Assembly (NCBI RefSeq): GCF_029867415.1
Contig: NC_081184.1
Span: forward strand, 71,608,116-71,672,115
DNA: 64,000 nucleotides
Source: Vicia villosa
Lineage: Eukaryota; Streptophyta; Magnoliopsida; Fabales; Fabaceae
Reading direction: 5' to 3'
The notes under the pieces are model-generated. The model searched no databases. It was not told the origin of the DNA and saw only the letters and a list, made by a program, of their open reading frames with translations. The translations under genes and the position numbers were made by a program. Of this stretch, positions 22,243-33,955 are shown one piece after another; positions within the stretch are counted from its first letter, which is position 1, and every line of letters starts with the position of its first letter.

Positions 22243-22762
22243 TTAAAATTTTCCCTTCTGACATGCTTCACACAGAGCTTCTGAGTTGTACTTCAGATTG
22301 GGAAGTCCTCTAACTAAATTGAGTTTGTTAAGCTTAGATATTTTCCTCATGCTAACATGTCCCAATCTTCCGTGCCAGACCCATTGCTCATCGTTAACAA
22401 ACAGAAGAAAAGTTACTTTATGAGTTTTAAGATCACAAAGATCAATTTTATAAATGTTGTTCTTTCTCTTGCCAATAAATAGGATTGATCCATCTTTTTG
22501 ACTTACAACTTTACAGGATTTTTGATTAAAGATTATGTCATAACCGTTGTTACTTAATTGACTTATGGACAACAAGTTATGAGCTAATTCTTCAACTAAT
22601 AAAACATTAGTTATGGAGGGAGAGTTACCGTTACCAATGGTTCTAGAACCAATAATCTTTCCTTTTTTATTTCCTCCAAATCTGACGTCTCCACCAGATT
22701 TAAGCTCCGGGATTTGGAACATAGACTTTCATCCCGTCATGTGTCGCGAGCATCCAAAGTCT
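22243..22762 (-). pseudogene. Protease and Gag-pre-integrase region of the Sirevirus-like polyprotein
   Basis: The minus strand reads SWYLDFGCSRHMTG, a stop, then KSMFQIPELKSGGDVRFG. In Sirevirus-type copia elements this site is normally LDSGCSRHMTGE. Here the active-site Ser is Phe and the Glu codon is a stop. Downstream are NVLLVEELAHNLLSISQL (protease) and WHGRLGHVSMRKI and LCEACQKGK (Gag-pre-integrase zinc-binding H-H-C-C). The frame is open from 22722 to 22243. Confidence 0.82.
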
Positions 22763-23496
22763 AGGTACCAAGACTGGTGTTTCAACTTTGTTGTGAAGGA
22801 CATCAGCAACATACATTATTTTCTCCTTAGGTACCCACATCTTTTTGGGTCCTCTTTGGTTAGAGTTTCTAAAGTTCGGTTTGAACTTTGGTTTAGCATG
22901 AAAATTTTCAGAGTAAGATGTATATTTGATATTATGTGTGTGACCAAAAATAAATTTTTTATGCAATGGTATATATGTGATAACCATTTGATCAACAGGT
23001 TTAGGTTGGTATGTTTCTTTCCCTTCAGGAGTTTCATATCCAATTCCTCTTCTGTTGTTTCCACTTACACCATAGATCATTGAAGCCATTTTGCTTCTAT
23101 CTATGCTCTTAGCAAGAAATTTTTGAAAATAGAGTCATATTCCTCAAGAATATTTTTTGAACTTGAAGCAGTATCTGACATAAAAACTTTTTGAGCTTTA
23201 TGAAATGCCTCTTTGAGTTTCACATGATTTTCTTTAAGATCAGAGTTTTCTGCTTTAAGATGCTCAAGTTCAGATACGAGACTCTTCTCGAGTTTCTTGT
23301 ATTTGACTTTGAGTTGAATGTAGTTCAGCTCAAGTCCTAATAAACTTTCTACAAGTTCAGCTCTAGTAAGTTCAGAGAATACCTCTTCAGATTCTGATTC
23401 AGTGTCAGAATCATCTGTTGTGGTAGCCATAAAAGCTAAATTGACATGTTCATCTTCTAAGCTGGATTCATCTTCAAAAGATTCTGAATCATCCCA
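22763..23496 (-). pseudogene. C-terminal Gag/linker of the Sirevirus-like polyprotein
   Basis: From 23496 the minus strand reads WDDSESFEDESSLEDE, then ATTTDDSDTESESEEVFSEL and a coiled coil (23101-23430). A second frame, 22700-23089, leads to GPKKMWVPKEKIMYVADV just before the protease. It is the continuation of the Gag that stops at the other side of the nested element at 30298, which shows that one reading frame was split. A frame change near 23095 breaks it. Confidence 0.78.
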
Positions 23497-24700
23497 TGTT
23501 GATGCTCTGTCCGGTATTATTGTCTAATGTTTGGCTAAAACATATAATAGCAGCAAAAGGTACTAATGTGAATCTTGCAAGCTTATAAAGACAAAACAGG
23601 TACAAGCAAGATGTTAAAAGGAATGTCATGACATCAACTCATGACATCGCGCCTCCAGAACTAGAAGAAAGATTGAGTTTGGTTTAAAACAGATACAGAA
23701 TACTCTATGTGAATATTATGTAATCCTATGTGGCGCATATTTAAAGGTCAAAAGAATAATTGAAGAATCAGATCAGAAGATTGAAGATTTAGGAAGAATC
23801 AGATCAGAAGATTGAAGATTCAGCTGTTTCTAAATTAGGAAACTCAGGATTAAAAGACCTTATTTGTAGCAGAATATTTTCTGTGAATTGTAACAGTAAG
23901 AGTGCTGCGATTTGTAAGCCCAAGTCCAATTGGGATCAGGTTATAAATAGGAAACTTTCTAACCTAGTTTTGTAAGCTAACCGGCTCTTAGAAAAATGTA
24001 ATCATTAGGGTTAGTTGTGTAGGTGAACCTCCCGGTTTGTGGGAAGGTCACTGATTTGTCCTTCTCGAAACCTGTAGGTTAGAGAAGTGATTGTCCTCAC
24101 TCGAAACCTATAGGTAAGAGTTGAGTATTGTAAGCTTGATTGAAGTTGTGAAGCAGATCAAGTATGTGTTCATTGTTAATTGTGTAAATAGCTGTTGCAG
24201 GGTTGTAACAGTTAGGCATCACCGGGGAGTGAGCAAAGGTTTTCTTATCTTGGATGGAGTTCTGAGATAGAGATTGCATTGGGTAGTGACTAGGTAAACC
24301 AGAGGTTGTTTATCTGTAAACCAGAGGTTGTTTATATAAAATAGTACTACTGATAGTGGAATCTTCTTCCTGGCTTGGTAGCCCCCAGAGTATGTAGTTA
24401 TACCGAACTGGGTTAACAATTAACTGTGTTATTTATCTTCTGCATTGTTTGTTCAGTTATGAATGTTATGACTTTGTCTATAACATCAGGTTCAGAAGTG
24501 TTAGCTGTTCCTATACAGAACCACGTAATATTATAATCTGGTTATGTATGCTGAACATGTGTGATCCCAGGTCTCATTGACTCTTTCCTAAGAGTAATCA
24601 AATAATGAGGGATCCTTGTATTCTGCTTGTGCTACATTAATAACAGATCTGAAGTCTTGACATGATAATTGACATCCGAGTCTGTCATACCAGAATTTTA
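23497..24700 (+). repeat. 5' LTR of the nested element
   Basis: It runs from TGTTGATGCTCTGTCC to CAGAATTTTA; the partner LTR ends CAGAATTTTCA, so one base was lost here. Short direct repeats inside include GAAGAATCAGATCAGAAG (twice near 23760-23815) and CCAGAGGTTGTTTAT (twice near 24298-24335). Confidence 0.9.
23942..23949 (+). promoter_or_regulatory. TATA box of the nested element's 5' LTR
   Basis: TATAAATA in the context CAGGTTATAAATAGGAAAC, about 445 bp into the LTR. It is conserved in the 3' LTR at 29533-29540. It fits the U3/R border of a copia LTR. Confidence 0.6.
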
Positions 24701-24702
24701 AA

Positions 24703-24719
24703 TTAGTATCAGAGCAGGT
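24703..24719 (+). other. Primer binding site of the nested element
   Basis: TTAGTATCAGAGCAGGT lies two bases after the LTR. It matches the TGGTATCAGAGC complement of plant initiator methionine tRNA except at the second base of TGG. This is the usual copia primer. Confidence 0.8.
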
Positions 24720-27700
24720 ATCCTGTCTGTTTCTGGATGAGATCCGTAAGGGATAAATTCTGGTTGTGGTAAAAGCAGAAGATCGTTTGAACAAATAATG
24801 TTCATATTGTATGGTCCTTTGAAGTGGAGGATGGACCTATATGATTAGATCAACCTGACCTAAGAGCTGTGATGTTGGAACGAAGAGTGCTAAGTCCAAG
24901 AACTTCATGCGGGAGTGAAAAACTTGAATTTAACTACAAATTCAACTGGTATCTATGAATAGAGAAGAAGCTCATCAAAACCTTCATGCGGGAGTGAGGA
25001 TATTGATAAGGTAACCTCTGTTGTCTGTGAGTTCATCAAGTCAGGATTTTGGTTTGGTCTAATCAGTTGCTTGGTGCAGAAGCAAGCATTGTGCAAGGTT
25101 GAGTAATACTCAATCTGTAGTTGTCATGCTTACTACTAATACTTAAGGTAAGCATTACGTGAATTATGTTGATATATGACTATTTTTCCGCTGCATAGTC
25201 TCTGAGAAACCCTAGGGTTATGAAGGATCAACAGAATGTATGGCAGGTATTAGCAGCTATAATTAAAGTGTCAAAGATACTTGAGTAATCTCTCAAGTCC
25301 ACTCATAATGGCATGGTTTATTAGAGCTGATGAATGTCACCTGATCAATGATGTTCATAATTATCTGCAAGTGTGTACCTTGAAATCTTCATGGTTGAAG
25401 TGTTCCTAGAAGAAGGAACAGATGTCCTATCTGATGTTGGGACATTAAGAAATGGTATGCAGCTACCAGCTGAAGAACAGATGTTCTGGTGCTGAACTAA
25501 TGTAGTGTGAGAACATTGGTTTGGAACCTACTCCTGATCTGGAAAAGGAGACATCTGGCTAAGTTAATCAGGACACGATTAACATGTGCTCAGTTCCACA
25601 AAGAAAAACTCATAAAGGTATTCCTTTCTAATCCTTTATGTTGTACTTTTGAAGAGCCTATATCTGTAAGTTTCCTCTGATCAACGAAACCAGATAAGTA
25701 TTCATAACCATAGAGCAGTCGTTGGAGCTGAATACTGTATCTCTGTCACAGTGAAATATGATTAAGAATGTGTACTACCCTAGCTGTTATCCAAAAAGGG
25801 TAGTATGTTTTTAAATCAAGGGAAGTCAGATGAATCTGACTAATTCAGTGTTATGCTGTGACTAAGTCTGTTCCAGAAACCTAGCTGAGGGAATCTCCTC
25901 TACAGGTACAGACCATGGCATCCTTCATCTCAAAATCAGAATTAAAGTCTGAAGAAAAAGCTATTGAGATGCTGGCTATTTCATCCCTTGATGTGTCTGG
26001 ATATTGCTGACTATTGGATTATTCTGTTATTAACCTGAGTATGGTCAATTTAACGTTAAAGATATTAACCAAGAACCATGAAGGATGATGTCACATCTGA
26101 TGTTACAACATCTCAAGATCTTCAATTATTTTATGTATTTGCCAAGAACAGAAAGTACAAATGTGAAGAGGTAATCAGTCAGAATGACCTAGTGTGAGTA
26201 GCAAATTCTAACTGAAAAGCTGGTAAGTACTTTGACGGGAGACTTAGTACTTAGTAGGTTTAGAACCTGGATGTTGAGAAGAAGTTCTTACAACCATGAG
26301 TTCTCAATTATCTTCACACATCAAAGAAGAAGGCAAGAGTCTCTGATGTGGGATACTGATTTTGAAAAATATCTTGATGGGAGCTGGATATTTACAAAGT
26401 TTGTATAAAACAACTCAGACATGTATATTGAAGATCAATTTATGGTTATACAATCATAGTTTCTTCTATTCCAAGTTACAGAATGTGGCAATCTGGATCT
26501 TGTGTAGCAAGCAAACTGAGGTTTCTAAACTTGGAATCTGTGGCAAATTCTAAATGAAGGGAACTTCAAGGACGAACATCAAAGATGTCCTAAAGTTGTA
26601 TATCTCAGGGGGAGTAAAAGAGTATGAAGATCAGCAAAGACAATGCTTTTCTCCTTCTTTTCACTTGAAAAGTCTCTCAAAGACTAATCTTAAAGAAAGA
26701 AGAACAGAGTCACACAAAATCCTCAGAACATAACTCAAGTCATGTTTATTCTCAAAGACCAACAAAGAATATTCTTTGCATTATCATCTGACGACATGAA
26801 TTGATGGTGTGTATCACTTGTTCTGATCTAAGTGCATGATCCAACCTATGCACAAGTCCACCTGATGCAGTTTGTCCTCAAATAACATCTCTTGATCAAG
26901 ACTTTGAGTAAAGTCCAGGTATGTTTTTTAAATTGCTCAGGATTATAGAGTCTTTCTATTTTGTTTGAGTCTTGTTTGAGTCCCTCATGTTCTTCTTTCG
27001 AATATGAGAAGTGTCTAGAGTCTAGGTTATGATTGTCTAATTGAGTCAATCATAGGGTTTAAGGGTAGTGTTCAGGCATTGTTAAGTCTGAGATCATTCT
27101 TTACAACTGTTTGGTAAAGAATAAAGAGTCTTGTTTCGAGTCGTGAACACAATTCGTTTCTTGTGTTCCAAGTCCTCTATGGAGATGTGTTATCTCTATG
27201 GATAGTCAAGAGTTTGTTTGAGTTCATATGAACTTGGGTCTTAAAGTATCAACATCACCAAGCACATATTCCCTAGTAGAAGGACTAGGAATATATGGAA
27301 GTTTGAAAAAGCAACATTATTGTCTAGAGTGGAAGTTTGGACATAATGTGGATTAGAATGGGCAGGTTCTGATCTGGGTGTAAGTAATGTATTCTGGACA
27401 TACATAATTACTTTCATGATGAAGACTTCACTTAGTGAAGATGACTATGAGGACAACAGTTCTATGATCGGATCAACACAACTAAGGATAAAGGAGAATC
27501 TCTTCTGTTCAAGGAGTATGTTAATCAATGCGTGAGATTGAAAAACACCTTATCAAGAAGGATTTCAAAGTATCTCAAGCAGACCATGATCTGATTCAAA
27601 CATGGTAGGGTCATGCTCAACAAAATTCCAAGAGTGGCAGTTCTGTTTGTTGAGATTGTGGCAACCTCTCTGTGTGAGATTTTGGTATCAAGGGGTCATA

Positions 27701-28560
27701 TGTTGATCGTTTCTGAAGGAGATAAGTTCTTAGGCAAGGGTCTGTTGAAAGGAAAAGGGGATGAAACTTGTGGAGAATACTGGTAGTACAAATGTCAGAC
27801 ACAATGTTATGACATTCTACTTCTAGTGTAAGTATTTATTGTGAGGAACAAATTCTCTATAATGAGTGTGTTTAGCAGGATTGTTGAACAGAGGGTGCGG
27901 CTCTTGAAGATATGAAGATGTGTCTTATATTTTCCATTCATCATTTCAAGCTTATTCCGTCTGTGGGAGCTCAAACTATCTCAGATAGGGGGAGTAACTT
28001 CTTTTGTCAAGAGAAATTCTTGGTTAAAAATACTTTTACATCATGAATAAAATGTGATACTTTTGTCAGTTATTTGAATGGTTCAAGTTAACCATGTGCA
28101 ACTGGTAACCACTATTCCGTCTCTACACTAATGAGGTAGTTGTGTGCTAACAGTCTCAAGGTGTTCAAAAACAACATAAGTCTATGTCTATGACTAGTGA
28201 GTAAGTAGGGAGTCTGTTAATTGGTCCAATTGATGCTCTGCCTTAATCTTTTACGGAATCTTGGGCTATGTGCCTGAAGGAAAGAAAAGTGACAATGTCT
28301 GACACAATGTCATGACATGTTTAAAGACATTGAAATATCACAGTCAAACAAGGAAATCTGAATTGAAGTTTATCTACACATCAGCAATCGGTGTAAAGTT
28401 CATTCAATGACTATGCAAGCACTGGTAAATTAAGATAACTCTTATCAGAAAAATAGTCAAAAACTGCTTTAGAAAGAATAAAAGCTTTTGGAACTGTTTC
28501 CTAATTAACCGTTTGACCATTGAACAAGATCAAAGACCTTCGTTAATTCCTACAATCTTC
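24720..28560 (+). other. Non-coding interior of the nested element
   Basis: No frame longer than about 70 codons is open in 3.8 kb and I recognise no Gag or Pol motif in any frame. Purine tracts AGGGGGAGTAA occur at about 26605-26615 and 27987-27997, both preceded by TATCTCAG-like sequence, so the interior may contain an old internal duplication. The stretch may be heavily decayed pol sequence or unrelated sequence. Confidence 0.5.
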
Positions 28561-28565
28561 ATTTT

Positions 28566-28575
28566 CTATATAATA
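28566..28575 (+). promoter_or_regulatory. Internal TATA-like box in the nested element
   Basis: CTATATAATA lies 38-47 bp before an ATG at 28613 whose context is CTCTCAAAATGTCG. It sits between the decayed interior and the polypurine tract, the same place as the TATA box and extra ORF of the Sirevirus host element. Confidence 0.4.
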
Positions 28576-28612
28576 GCATCTCCGTGAATTGTAGAAATCA
28601 AACTCTCTCAAA

Positions 28613-28837
28613 ATGTCGTTCGTGTGCGTTCTTGTGAGTCGAGTCTGGGTTTGGTATTGTGATGGGTTGGTGTACCAAAACCATCTCAGAAAAAGGAAAA
28701 CACGGGCTGGAGATGTTGATGGTCTCTATCATGGGTTTTTCTGCAATAACAACAAAGATATTCCACTATATACAACCTTCAGTATAGGAATTATTATTGT
28801 TGTGATTTATGATATGAGTTATGAACACAAATTGTGA
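28613..28837 (+). CDS. Short ORF downstream of the internal promoter in the nested element, unknown
   Basis: It is a frame of 74 codons starting MSFVCVLVSRVWVWYC, followed by a basic stretch (LRKRKTRAGD) and a hydrophobic end. I recognise no family. Its position after a TATA-like box and before the polypurine tract suggests the remains of an extra Sirevirus-type ORF. It may equally be chance. Confidence 0.25.
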   Translation: MSFVCVLVSRVWVWYCDGLVYQNHLRKRKTRAGDVDGLYHGFFCNNNKDIPLYTTFSIGIIIVVIYDMSYEHKL

Positions 28838-28962
28838 TTTGTGTTCTGAGTTACAAGGAATAACGGCAAGAATCCAGTCTTGGTTCTCTTGAGAACTCGA
28901 GCTAGGAGTGGATTTCTTGACACAGACAACAAGTATCTCCCAGTCTTTGTCATATTATGGCT

Positions 28963-29087
28963 AAAAAGGGGGAGAGATACAGATGCTGATTTTGCTACTG
29001 AAAGCAAATCTGACCAAGTCCTTGTTGTCTAAGTTGCTGCTGGCTGTACAAGAATAGTTTTAGCCAAAATAAGCAAAAGGGGGAGAT
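28963..29087 (+). other. Polypurine tracts of the nested element
   Basis: AAAAAGGGGGAGAGA at 28964-28977 and AAAAGGGGGAGAT at 29075-29087, the latter directly before the 3' LTR. Both are preceded by TAGCCAAAAT- or ATGGCTAAAA-like sequence. Repeated tracts of this kind support a Sirevirus affiliation. Confidence 0.65.
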
Positions 29088-30292
29088 TGTTGATGCTCTG
29101 TCCGGTATTATTGTCTAATGTTTGGCTAAAACATATAATAGCAGCAAAAGGTACTAATGTGAATCTTTCAAGCTTATAAAGACAAAACAGGTACAATCAA
29201 GATGTTAAAAGGAATGTCATGACATCAACTCATGACATCGCGCCTGCAGAACTGGAAGAAAGATTCGGTTTGGTTTAAAATAGATACAAAATATTCTATG
29301 TGAAAATTATGTAATCCTATGTGGCGCATATTTAAAGGTCAAAAGAATAATTGAAGAATCAGAACAGAAGACTGAAGATTCAGGAAGAATCAGATCAGAA
29401 GATTGAAGATTCAACAGTTTCTAAATTAGGAAACTCAGGATTAAAAGACCTTATTTGTAGCAGAATATTTTCTCTGATTTGTAACAGCCAGAGTGCTGCG
29501 ATTTGTAAGCCCAAGTCAAATTGGGATCAGGTTATAAATAGGAAACTTTGTAACCTAGTTTTGTACGCTAACCGGCTCTTAGAAAAATGTAATCATTAGG
29601 GTTAGCTGTGTAGGTGAACCTCCCGGTTTGTGGGAAGGTCACTGATTTGTTCTTCTCGAAACTTGTAGGTTAGAGAAGTGATTATCCTTACTCAAAACTT
29701 GTAGGTAAGAGTTGAGTATTGTAAGCTTGAGTGAAGCTGTGAAGCAGATCAAGTATGTGTTCATTGTTAATTGTGTAAATAGTTGTTGCAGGGTTGTAAC
29801 AGTTAGGTATCACCGGGGAGTGAGCAGAGGTTTTCTTATCTTGGATGGAGTTCTGAGATAGAGATTGCATTGGGTAGTGACTAGGTAAACCAGAGGTTGT
29901 TTATCTGTAATCCAGAGGTTGTTTATATAAAATAGTACTACGGATAGTGGAATCTTCTTCCTGGCTTAGTAGCCCCCAGAGTAGGTAGTTAGACTGAACT
30001 GGGTTAACAATTAACTGTGTTATTTATCTTCTGCATAGTTTGTTCAATTATGAATGTTATGACTTTGTCTATAACATCAGGTTCAGAAGTGTTAGTTGTT
30101 CCTATACAGAACCACGTAATATTATAATCTGGTTATGTATGCTGAACATATGTGATCCCAGGTCGCATTGACTCTTTCCTAAGGGTAATCAAATAATGAG
30201 GGATCCTTGTATTCTGCTTGTGCTACATTAATAATAGATCTGATGTCTTGACATCAGAATTGACATCCGAGTCTGTCATACCAGAATTTTCA
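29088..30292 (+). repeat. 3' LTR of the nested element
   Basis: It aligns along its full length with 23497-24700, keeps the TATA box (29533-29540) and ends CAGAATTTTCA, followed by the TCCCA target copy. Confidence 0.9.
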
Positions 30293-30297
30293 TCCCA

Positions 30298-31278
30298 GGT
30301 GGCCATTTAGCCTTTCTTCTTTTTGAATTTTTTCTTTGGCCTTTCTTTTAGCAGCTTTGGACAATCATTTCCGTAGTGTCCTGGTTCTTTACATTCATAG
30401 CAGACGACACTTCTTTTGCTTGACTTCTTACGCCCAGAGGATTCTGCTTTATCTTTTGATATTTTGTAATTTCTGAACTTCTTTTGTATGTGCTTCCTCA
30501 TCCGGTTGATCCTTCTTGAGAGAAGCGATAACTCATATTCTTTGTCTGAAGTAGAGTTCTTAGAGCTTTCTTATTTTTCCTGAAAAGTGTTAGTTTCATA
30601 ATTTTTAGTAGATTTAAGAGCTATGACTTACCTGTCTTTTGGGGCTCATGTTCATCAAGTTCTATCTCATGAGTTCTTAGTGCACTAATGAGTTCTTCTA
30701 AAGATACATTGTTCAAATCTTTTGAAACTTTGAGTGCAGTAACCATTGGTGCCCATCTTCTGGGTAAACTTCAGATGATCTTCTTGATATGGTCTACTTT
30801 GGTGTATCCTTTGTTTAGAACTCTTAGTCCAACAGTTAGAGTTTGAAATCTTGAGAACATTGTTTCAGTGGACTCATTTTCTTCCATTTTGAATGCTTCA
30901 TAATTCTGGATGAGAGCCAGAGCTTTTGTCTCTTTTACTTGAGCATTTCCTTCATGAGTCATTTTAAGAGACTCAAACATATCATGTGCAATATCTCTAT
31001 TGGTGATTTTTTCATACTCCCTTTTTGTGATAGCATTTAGTAGGATATTTCTTGCTTTGTGGTGGTTTTTGAAATCTGCTTTCTGTTGTTTGGTCATGAT
31101 CTTTCTATCAATCTTGTTTCCTTCTTCATCTACTGGATGCGTGTAGCCATCTAAGACCACATCCCATAAGTCAGCATCTTAACCAAGAAAGAAACTCTCT
31201 AGTCTATCTTTCCAATATTCAAAATCTTCTCCATCAAAGACCGGAGGTTTTGTGTAGTTGTTGTTGCTCAGTTGCCAT
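30298..31278 (-). pseudogene. Gag of the Sirevirus-like element, upstream part
   Basis: The probable start is the ATG at 31278. NNYTKPPVFDGEDFEYWKDR and DLWDVVLDGYTHP are typical for copia Gag; a TAA at 31179-31181 interrupts them. 30771-31160 carries the UBN2-type Gag core (MFESLKMTHEGNAQVKETKA, MFSRFQTLTVGLRVLNKGY). 30307-30501 carries the CCHC zinc knuckle CYECKEPGHYGNDC, followed by a lysine-rich tail and a stop, then MATWDD at the insertion point. Frameshifts separate the pieces. Gag continues at 23496. Confidence 0.82.
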
Positions 31279-31335
31279 AGTGTTTCCCTTCTGGATCTTT
31301 TTCTGACACGGTTAAGTGTTTGCACCCAGAACAAA

Positions 31336-31350
31336 GTGCTCTGATGCGAA
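31336..31350 (-). other. Primer binding site of the Sirevirus-like element
   Basis: The minus strand next to the 5' LTR reads TTCGCATCAGAGCAC. The ATCAGAGC core matches the complement of initiator Met tRNA; the first bases are mutated from TGGT. Confidence 0.65.
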
Positions 31351-31351
31351 T

Positions 31352-32414
31352 TGAAGGTTTGGAAAACACTTAGAAGGGGGGTTGAATAAGTTTTTCTTTT
31401 TCTTTTTGTAATAACAATAGACAAAGCACAATTATTTTTATCCTGGTTCGTTTGCAACTCAAACTACTCCAGTCCACCCGCCAAGGTGATTTCGCCTATC
31501 TCATTCGAGGACTTAATCCACTATAATCAAAACTGATTACAAGTGCACAACCAAGTGTCGTGACTAACAATACAATGCACAAGCCAACTGCAAGTGACTA
31601 ACAATACAATGCACAAGCCAACTGCAGGTGACTAACACCTCTAAGACTAACTAGTCCTAGCCCTCTTGAGAAATCTGACCCAACTGGTCTCTCAAGGAAC
31701 AATGACAAATTAACTTCTAACAATAGTGATTCAGATTGCTTCTAATAAGCTTTAATCACAACAGTGATTTTTCACTAAGTTTTTAAGTAAAAGGAGTATG
31801 AACTCAGTATGGTAGAATGAAAATATTTTTCTTCAGAGTAAGATTTCACGTAAGTGTTCTTCTTCGTATATGAGCTTTTTCATAAGTGAGTCACTTGTTT
31901 TCTTTTTCAAAGATTCTTCTATATATAGCTTCAAGAATTTGTCCGTTGTATTGATTTTGGAGAGAGCATTAAATGTTGCGTGTCTTCTTTTGTTTTTGTT
32001 GCGTGTTTGCCTTTTGTTTTTGTTTCTCCAATGAACTGCATGTGATTTTTGTTTCTCCAATTATTCTTGGAAATTGTTCCATATGAGTGCTTCAGCCGTC
32101 TTTTAATCATTATGTTTTTAACGGTATTCTATCTTGTATCATAACTTTGAATTGCGACTTCTTCAAAACTTCTATCAGAATTTGTTTACAGCGGTTGGTG
32201 CATTCAGAAGTTACTTCATTAGAACTTCAGTGGCTTTTCTTTTCAATGTTTGCTCAGCTTTTACATAAAGTTCATGTTCTGATGGTACTTGTATTAGAAC
32301 ATCTCCTGAAATGAGAAACATATAATTAGAGTACCATATTTACTTATACAAAATTTATTTAGTTGTTATCATCAAAACACTAAGATATGATTAGAACTAA
32401 ACTATGTTCAAACA
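31352..32414 (-). repeat. 5' LTR of the Sirevirus-like element
   Basis: It runs from TGAAGGTTTGG to TTCAAACA and aligns with 16870-17921. A minus-strand TATATATAG lies at 31920-31928 and would be its TATA box. It also carries the 37-bp direct repeat seen in the other LTR, here with AACAAT in both units. Confidence 0.88.
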
Positions 32415-33955
32415 ATGGGGTTCCGACTTTATAATGAATGGTATAATTGTGGGTATGTGGGCAAGATTATAGTTTAGGTTATAGGGAAGATTGATCATGA
32501 AAATTAATCCCTAAACTGATTGGTATTGAGGAAATTGGTGCAATGATGTGTTTATAATTGATGTGTTGTGTGTATGTATGATTCACATGTCTTTTGGTAA
32601 TTTTCTATTGTTTAAAAACTGGATTTTTGATGAAAAAGAGTTGGAAATTCGTAGCAGGAAAATAGTAGATTTTTGACTTAGTTTCAGGGGAATCGGGGTT
32701 CCCAAATAAGGGAATCGGGTTCCCAATATAACAGAATCGCAAAATATTATTTTTAAACAGGGGAACCGGGGTTCCCAAATAGGGGAATCGGGTTTCCAGC
32801 ATAACAGAGGCGCATAAATCACTTTTTGAAATAGGGAACCGGGGTTCCCAAATAGGGGAACCGGTTCCTAATGAGTTGAAATGAATTTGTTTTTCTAAAA
32901 CTTTAAAAAGCCATAACTTTTGACTCGGGTGTCCGTTTGACGTGTTGTTTAGACCATTGGGAAGATAAAAATAATCTCTTTAATCTAATCATGATTTTGG
33001 GTTTTTAAATTAATAATTTTCTGTTGATAATTTATACCTTGCGTGCCAGTTTTGTGTATAATGTGATGATTTTGGTGATAATTGATGAGGATGTTGTTGG
33101 GATGATGATCCTATAATGTGCAGACTGTATTACGATGATGTTGTTACTATTGTTGATCTGAAAAGACAGGAATCATTATGGAAGGATCATGCCTTGTCGT
33201 TTTATCATGATGTTGTTGTGATTAAAGTGATGATATTGTTTGAATGAAGTGTGGATAAATTGCATAATATATTGTATGATGATGTTGCTGTTGCTGGCCT
33301 AGAATGGTGTAATGTTGAGGGATGATGCTCTGTTATTGTATAATTATATTGCAGTATGAAGATGTTGTTGTTGTTTCCTTGGATTGGCAAGTGTCGAAGG
33401 CTTACGCCTTATGGTTGCACATTTATATTGTCGCATTTAGGTGTCGCATATAACACATTGTTGAAGGCTTATGCCTTGTTATTGGCCTGAATTGGCAAAA
33501 TGTTAAAGGCTTATACCCCGTTGTTGAAGGCTTATACCTTGTTATTGCCCATTATCTAACATTTTGGATAGGGCTTATGCCCTATTGTTGAAGGCTTATG
33601 CCTTGTTATTCTTCATTATGTGGAATTTTGGAGAGGGCTTATGCCTTGTTGATACCACATGCATCTTAGGCGAAGTCAGCCCCATTGCATCATTGTTATT
33701 ATTATTATTAATTTGATGTCTTGTTGAATGTTGAAGAAGACATTTATGTTGTATTATAATGATTGTGTGTGTTGTTATATGTGTAAATTGACGAAGATGA
33801 TATGAATTGTTGGGGCATGACGTATAATAACCTATATGAGATACCTGATGATGCATAGTTACTATTATATAATGTATTATATTGTTTTGATATCTCACCC
33901 CTTCTATTTGAATGTTACCTCTACGTGGGTAACGCGCAAGTGACAAAGATTAGAG
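32415..33955. repeat. Ty3/gypsy LTR, right part
   Basis: Continues the sequence broken at 16869. It includes an imperfect tandem repeat built on GGGAATCGGGGTTCCCAAAT (about 32690-32880), a TTTTGACTCGGGTGTCCG block, and a second repeat built on GAAGGCTTATGCCTTGTTA (about 33395-33650). It ends with CTACGTGGGTAACGCGC. These blocks are familiar from legume Ty3/gypsy (Tekay-like) LTRs. Its right end meets copia integrase sequence at about 33955, and I find no target duplication matching the left end, so one side was probably deleted. No coding sequence. Confidence 0.5.

Larger units (their letters stand above)
23497..30292 (+). mobile_element. Nested non-autonomous LTR retrotransposon (Sirevirus-like signals)
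   Basis: It has LTRs of 1204 and 1205 bp, TG at the start and CA at the end. The 5-bp target duplication is perfect: TCCCA at 23492-23496 and at 30293-30297. A Met-tRNA primer site follows the left LTR, and AAAAGGGGGAGAT precedes the right LTR. The 4.4-kb interior has no recognisable Gag or Pol. It sits inside Gag of the Sirevirus element in the opposite orientation. The LTRs differ by about 4% over the first 300 bp by eye, slightly less than those of its host element, as nesting order requires. Confidence 0.92.
16870..32414 (-). mobile_element. Sirevirus-like Ty1/copia retrotransposon, interrupted
   Basis: It is bounded by LTRs of about 1.05 kb (16870-17921 and 31352-32414), with a primer site complementary to initiator Met tRNA inside the right LTR and polypurine tracts inside the left one. 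Flanking pentamers are GTGGG and ATGGG, a target duplication with one mismatch. The minus strand carries Gag with zinc knuckle, protease, integrase, reverse transcriptase, RNase H and an extra downstream ORF. The 6.8-kb element at 23497-30292 splits Gag. Without it the length is about 8.7 kb. The LTRs differ by roughly 5% in the first 300 bp by eye, and pol has several stops and frameshifts, so it is old and inactive. Confidence 0.88.

Noticed and set aside
26362..26553. Short frames in the interior of the nested LTR element
   Set aside because: All are under 75 codons, show no Gag or Pol motif and are expected by chance in 4 kb of AT-rich DNA.
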